From NCBI GenBank assembly GCA_023079485.1, contig CM041084.1, positions 131,018,792 through 131,082,791 on the forward strand: a stretch of DNA of 64,000 nt. Direction: 5' to 3'. Positions within the stretch are counted from its first letter, which is position 1; every line of letters begins with the position of its first letter. The stretch comes from Archilochus colubris. Lineage: Eukaryota > Chordata > Aves > Apodiformes > Trochilidae. Position numbers and translations under genes: made by a program. Of the stretch, positions 62,024 to 64,000 are shown piece by piece. The notes beneath the pieces were generated by a model, which saw only the letters and a list, made by a program, of their open reading frames with translations, had not been told where the DNA came from and made no database searches.

Positions 62024-62041
62024 TCACACACGCGCCGCCAT
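62024..62041 (-). CDS. Upstream ORF of five codons (MAARV)
   Basis: ATG GCG GCG CGT GTG TGA on the UBR5 strand, about 230 bases before the main start and in another frame. Its ATG lies in AAGATGGCGGC with A at -3 and G at +4, a strong initiation context. Whether it is in the mRNA depends on the true start site. Confidence 0.6.
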   Translation of the reverse strand: MAARV

Positions 62042-62044
62042 CTT
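62034..62044 (-). promoter_or_regulatory. UBR5: YY1-type element AAGATGGCGGC
   Basis: An exact match to the YY1 core promoter motif, oriented with UBR5. In vertebrate CpG-island promoters this motif usually lies within about 30 bases downstream of the start site and fixes direction. Confidence 0.8.
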
Positions 62045-62095
62045 AACTTCCAGCGGGCCCTTCTCCCTCCCTCCCTCCGTGCGCCGCGCCGGGGA

Positions 62096-62104
62096 GGGCG
62101 GGGC
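62096..62104 (+). promoter_or_regulatory. GC box (GGGCGGGGC)
   Basis: A consensus Sp1/KLF site about 50 bases upstream of the YY1 element relative to UBR5. Such sites work in either orientation. Confidence 0.65.
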
Positions 62105-62187
62105 GGCGGCGCGCGACTGCCGTGTAAGCCTCGCGCTGACTGGCGCGCGCGCCGCCGCGCGGCGCCCCTGCACTAAGCGCGCCGCCG

Positions 62188-62192
62188 ATTGG
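62188..62192 (-). promoter_or_regulatory. UBR5: CCAAT box
   Basis: GGCCAATCGG on the UBR5 strand, an NF-Y site about 145 bases upstream of the YY1 element, inside the usual range. Confidence 0.75.
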
Positions 62193-62216
62193 CCGAGAAG
62201 GCCCGGCCGGGGGTGG

Positions 62217-62224
62217 TGACGTCA
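62217..62224. promoter_or_regulatory. CRE palindrome (TGACGTCA)
   Basis: A perfect full-site CREB/ATF element, 25 bases from the CCAAT box. Its symmetry suits a promoter that fires both ways. Confidence 0.8.
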
Positions 62225-62245
62225 TGCGCGAGAGACGTGCCGAAC

Positions 62246-62251
62246 CACGTG
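62246..62251. promoter_or_regulatory. E-box (CACGTG)
   Basis: Canonical MYC/MAX or USF site, 22 bases from the CRE. UBR5 is reported to act on MYC, so a MYC-type site here would allow feedback; that link is inference. Confidence 0.65.
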
Positions 62252-62299
62252 CCCCCCGCGAGCGGCTCCCGGGCGGGACGGTGGGGGCGGGGTGGTGCG

Positions 62300-64000
62300 C
62301 GCGCCGATCCCTGAGGCGCCGAACTGGGGCCTCCCCCCCCCCCCCCTCCCAACCCCTCCCCCGCCATCCCGCCCTCTGCCGCCAGGGCCCGGCGGGAGCC
62401 CAGCGGAGGGGGCGGTGCCGGTGCTGGTTCGACTCTGAGGCGGGCGGGCCGCTCTTGGCTCCCGGATAGAGCTCTCAGCATTGGCGCCAGCGCCCTGAGG
62501 CGCTCCCCCGGCTCGCCTGGCAGCGGGCTGGTGGCGCATGGAGCTCCTGCCTTCCCGGGGCGGCGCGGGTCGGGCCGGTCCCCGTCAGCGATGTCCGCCT
62601 CGGCTCGCTCGCCCCGGCGGCTCCCTGCGGGCCGCACCTCGGGCGGGACCGGCGCGGGGTGCGGCCTGCCCTGCCGGAGCCCTTCCGGGGGTGGATGTAG
62701 GGGAACGGGGGTGTGAGTCCGCGGGTGTCTCCGGGGGTCCCAAGAGGGGAGTTTGTGACAGGACCCCCCTCCCCCCGCCTCGGGCACCGGCGCTCGGCAC
62801 CTGCTCGCCAGAGCCGGCTGCTCGCTTCGGAATCCCGAGGTAAAAGTAACCCAGTGGGTCTTGCCTCCAACAGGCAGAGTTACCGAACCCTTTTGCAGGG
62901 AGGTTGGTGGTACATCAACGAGAAGCGTTCTCTCCGTAAGCCTCCAAATTACTCGATGCCGTCCTGGTTGTGCACGCTCCCCTCTGGGCAGGGATTAGGT
63001 ACCGTGTTCCAGAAAAGCATACCTTGGACATGGAACTGATTTTAACAAATTAATATCCCGATGTGCTCAAAGTTGAGTAACAAAGTCGATGTAACATCTT
63101 TTTTTTTTTTTTATAGAAACTAATACCTTGGCTGGAGTTGTACCAAGCTTTGGTGTTTTGGGGCTGGTTTTTTTTGTTTGACTTTTACTGGATGCCAGTC
63201 TTATTTTCAGGAAATCAAAAATTCAGAAAACTGGCCTGGTAATTTTTGGCATGTGAGGAGTGCTGGCAATGATATGATAGTGGTATATAAAAATCCAGAA
63301 CCTCGGTCAGTGAGGTACCATTCATTTCTAAGGCTGTGTAATCATAAACCAAAGAAATCTCCTTGTTCCTTCACTGTCGAATATAAAGAATTTTGCAACT
63401 TCCCATCTCCAGTTCCCCTTTCTTCCCTAGTGCTTTCTCCAGTACAGCTGGAAGGAGCTGATCCAAGAAGCAGCTGATGTAGCTGCTTGCAGCCCAAAGA
63501 TTTGGGGAGTTTGTCATTTGTTTTTCAGTACAACTACCATTAACATCAGGAAATGTGGTAAAGAAAAGAAATATTCCCAGATACTGTTTACCCAAATGTT
63601 CTGTTTCCAAGTGACAGTGATAATCAAATGACTCAAGAACAAAAAAAAGTTTATTTATCCTATAAAGAAAATCCTGATAAGCTTCTGGAAATAGACAAAG
63701 CATGGAATAGGAGTCATTCTGTTTGGTAGTGAGACAGTGCAGTAGCTATGCTTTTAAAAACAGCTATACCCATGATTTGCCTTTTTTGTCTTTGTTAAGG
63801 CAGAACAAAAAGGGTTTTTAATTATTTTGTTCTGCATTTTATCATAACAAAGTTAGGGTTTGCTCTGCTATTTTATTATTTTTTGGACATCTGTCTTTAT
63901 ACTTTCCATGAAAATGTTTATGTTGTATATTACCGTGGGTGATTCTTCCGGGCTGTTTTGATCTCAGTCATTTTATCAGAATCACTTTCATATTTTGATC
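62300..64000 (+). other. Upstream flank, possible divergent noncoding transcript
   Basis: No protein-coding gene is recognised. CpG-island promoters of this kind are commonly divergent and human UBR5 has an upstream antisense RNA, as I recall. A plausible plus-strand donor (CCCGAG|GTAAAAG, 62839) and a strong acceptor (long T-run then TTATAG|AAAC, exon start 63117) are present. From about 62850 the sequence turns AT-rich and looks like ordinary intergenic DNA. Confidence 0.35.
62333..62362 (-). promoter_or_regulatory. Poly-C / G-quadruplex-capable tract
   Basis: Fourteen C residues followed by further C-runs on the plus strand. The minus strand therefore has four or more G-runs of at least three with short loops, enough for a G-quadruplex upstream of the UBR5 start. 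Confidence 0.7.

Larger units (their letters stand above)
61792..62050 (-). other. UBR5: UBR5 5' untranslated region (approximate)
   Basis: The stretch between the start codon and the presumed transcription start near 62045-62110. The transcript strand is C-rich, with one ATG only, at 62041. The upstream limit is a guess based on the YY1-type element, which normally sits just downstream of the start site. Confidence 0.6.
61120..62840. promoter_or_regulatory. UBR5: CpG island over UBR5 exon 1 and promoter
   Basis: CpG dinucleotides are dense and G+C is far above the rest of the window from about 61120 to 62840. Such islands mark housekeeping promoters. Long open frames on both strands here are a by-product of few TA-containing stops. 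Confidence 0.93.

Noticed and set aside
61258..62870. Many long open frames on both strands in the GC-rich region, up to 268 codons
   Set aside because: They overlap each other in all frames and consist of Arg/Pro/Gly/Ala runs, as expected when AT-containing stop codons are rare in a CpG island. Only the 62-base exon 1 has homology-like support.
1..64000. tRNA, rRNA, snoRNA, microRNA, CRISPR or bacterial operon features
   Set aside because: No B-box-type tRNA sequence, no convincing C/D or H/ACA box pair and no repeat-spacer array was seen by eye. Small RNA genes could still be missed without a covariance-model scan.
62150..64000. A neighbouring protein-coding gene upstream of UBR5
   Set aside because: No frame outside the CpG island shows family resemblance or exon structure; the nearest upstream coding gene probably lies beyond the window.

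Overview
This is a vertebrate nuclear genome window, most likely from a bird. Its exons spell UBR5 (EDD1), a HECT-family E3 ubiquitin ligase. The interspersed repeats are chicken-repeat-1 (CR1) LINE fragments with the usual ATTCTATG/ATTCTGTG tails, and the introns are compact for this gene. The species cannot be fixed from the sequence alone.

One gene fills almost the whole window, on the minus strand. I mapped 38 coding exons by hand, from the start codon at 61791 down to 354. Each has a splice acceptor and donor and keeps the reading frame across the junctions. They add up to 5215 coding bases, or 1738 codons plus one base, out of about 2800 residues known for human UBR5. The part present covers the N-terminal RCC1-like beta-propeller with its inserted UBA domain, a small beta-barrel, the zinc-binding UBR box (about residues 1174-1245) and the acidic/serine-rich linker. 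The C-terminal helical scaffold, MLLE (PABC) domain and catalytic HECT domain lie beyond position 1.

Layout: 1-353 is part of intron 38; 354-7556 is a dense block of exons 38 to 27; 8373-27313 holds exons 26 to 10; 27314-32621 is intron 9 with two oppositely oriented CR1 copies; 32622-47410 holds exons 9 to 2; 47411-61729 is the 14.3 kb intron 1 with a 1.1 kb CR1 copy; 61730-61791 is the coding part of exon 1. A CpG island of about 1.7 kb (about 61120-62840) spans exon 1 and the promoter, with a YY1-type element over a five-codon upstream ORF, a CCAAT box, a perfect CRE, an E-box and a GC box. From 62300 to 64000 there is no recognisable protein gene; a divergent noncoding transcript is possible.

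I found no previously undescribed system. The observations most worth checking are three splice donors with the same noncanonical CAG|GCAAGT sequence (exons 13, 29 and 38), a tandem acceptor at exon 9 in which six codons double as a polypyrimidine tract, smaller tandem acceptors at exons 6, 22 and 32, the uORF/YY1 overlap, and an inverted CR1 pair in intron 9. Comparisons with human UBR5 come from memory, not from a search.
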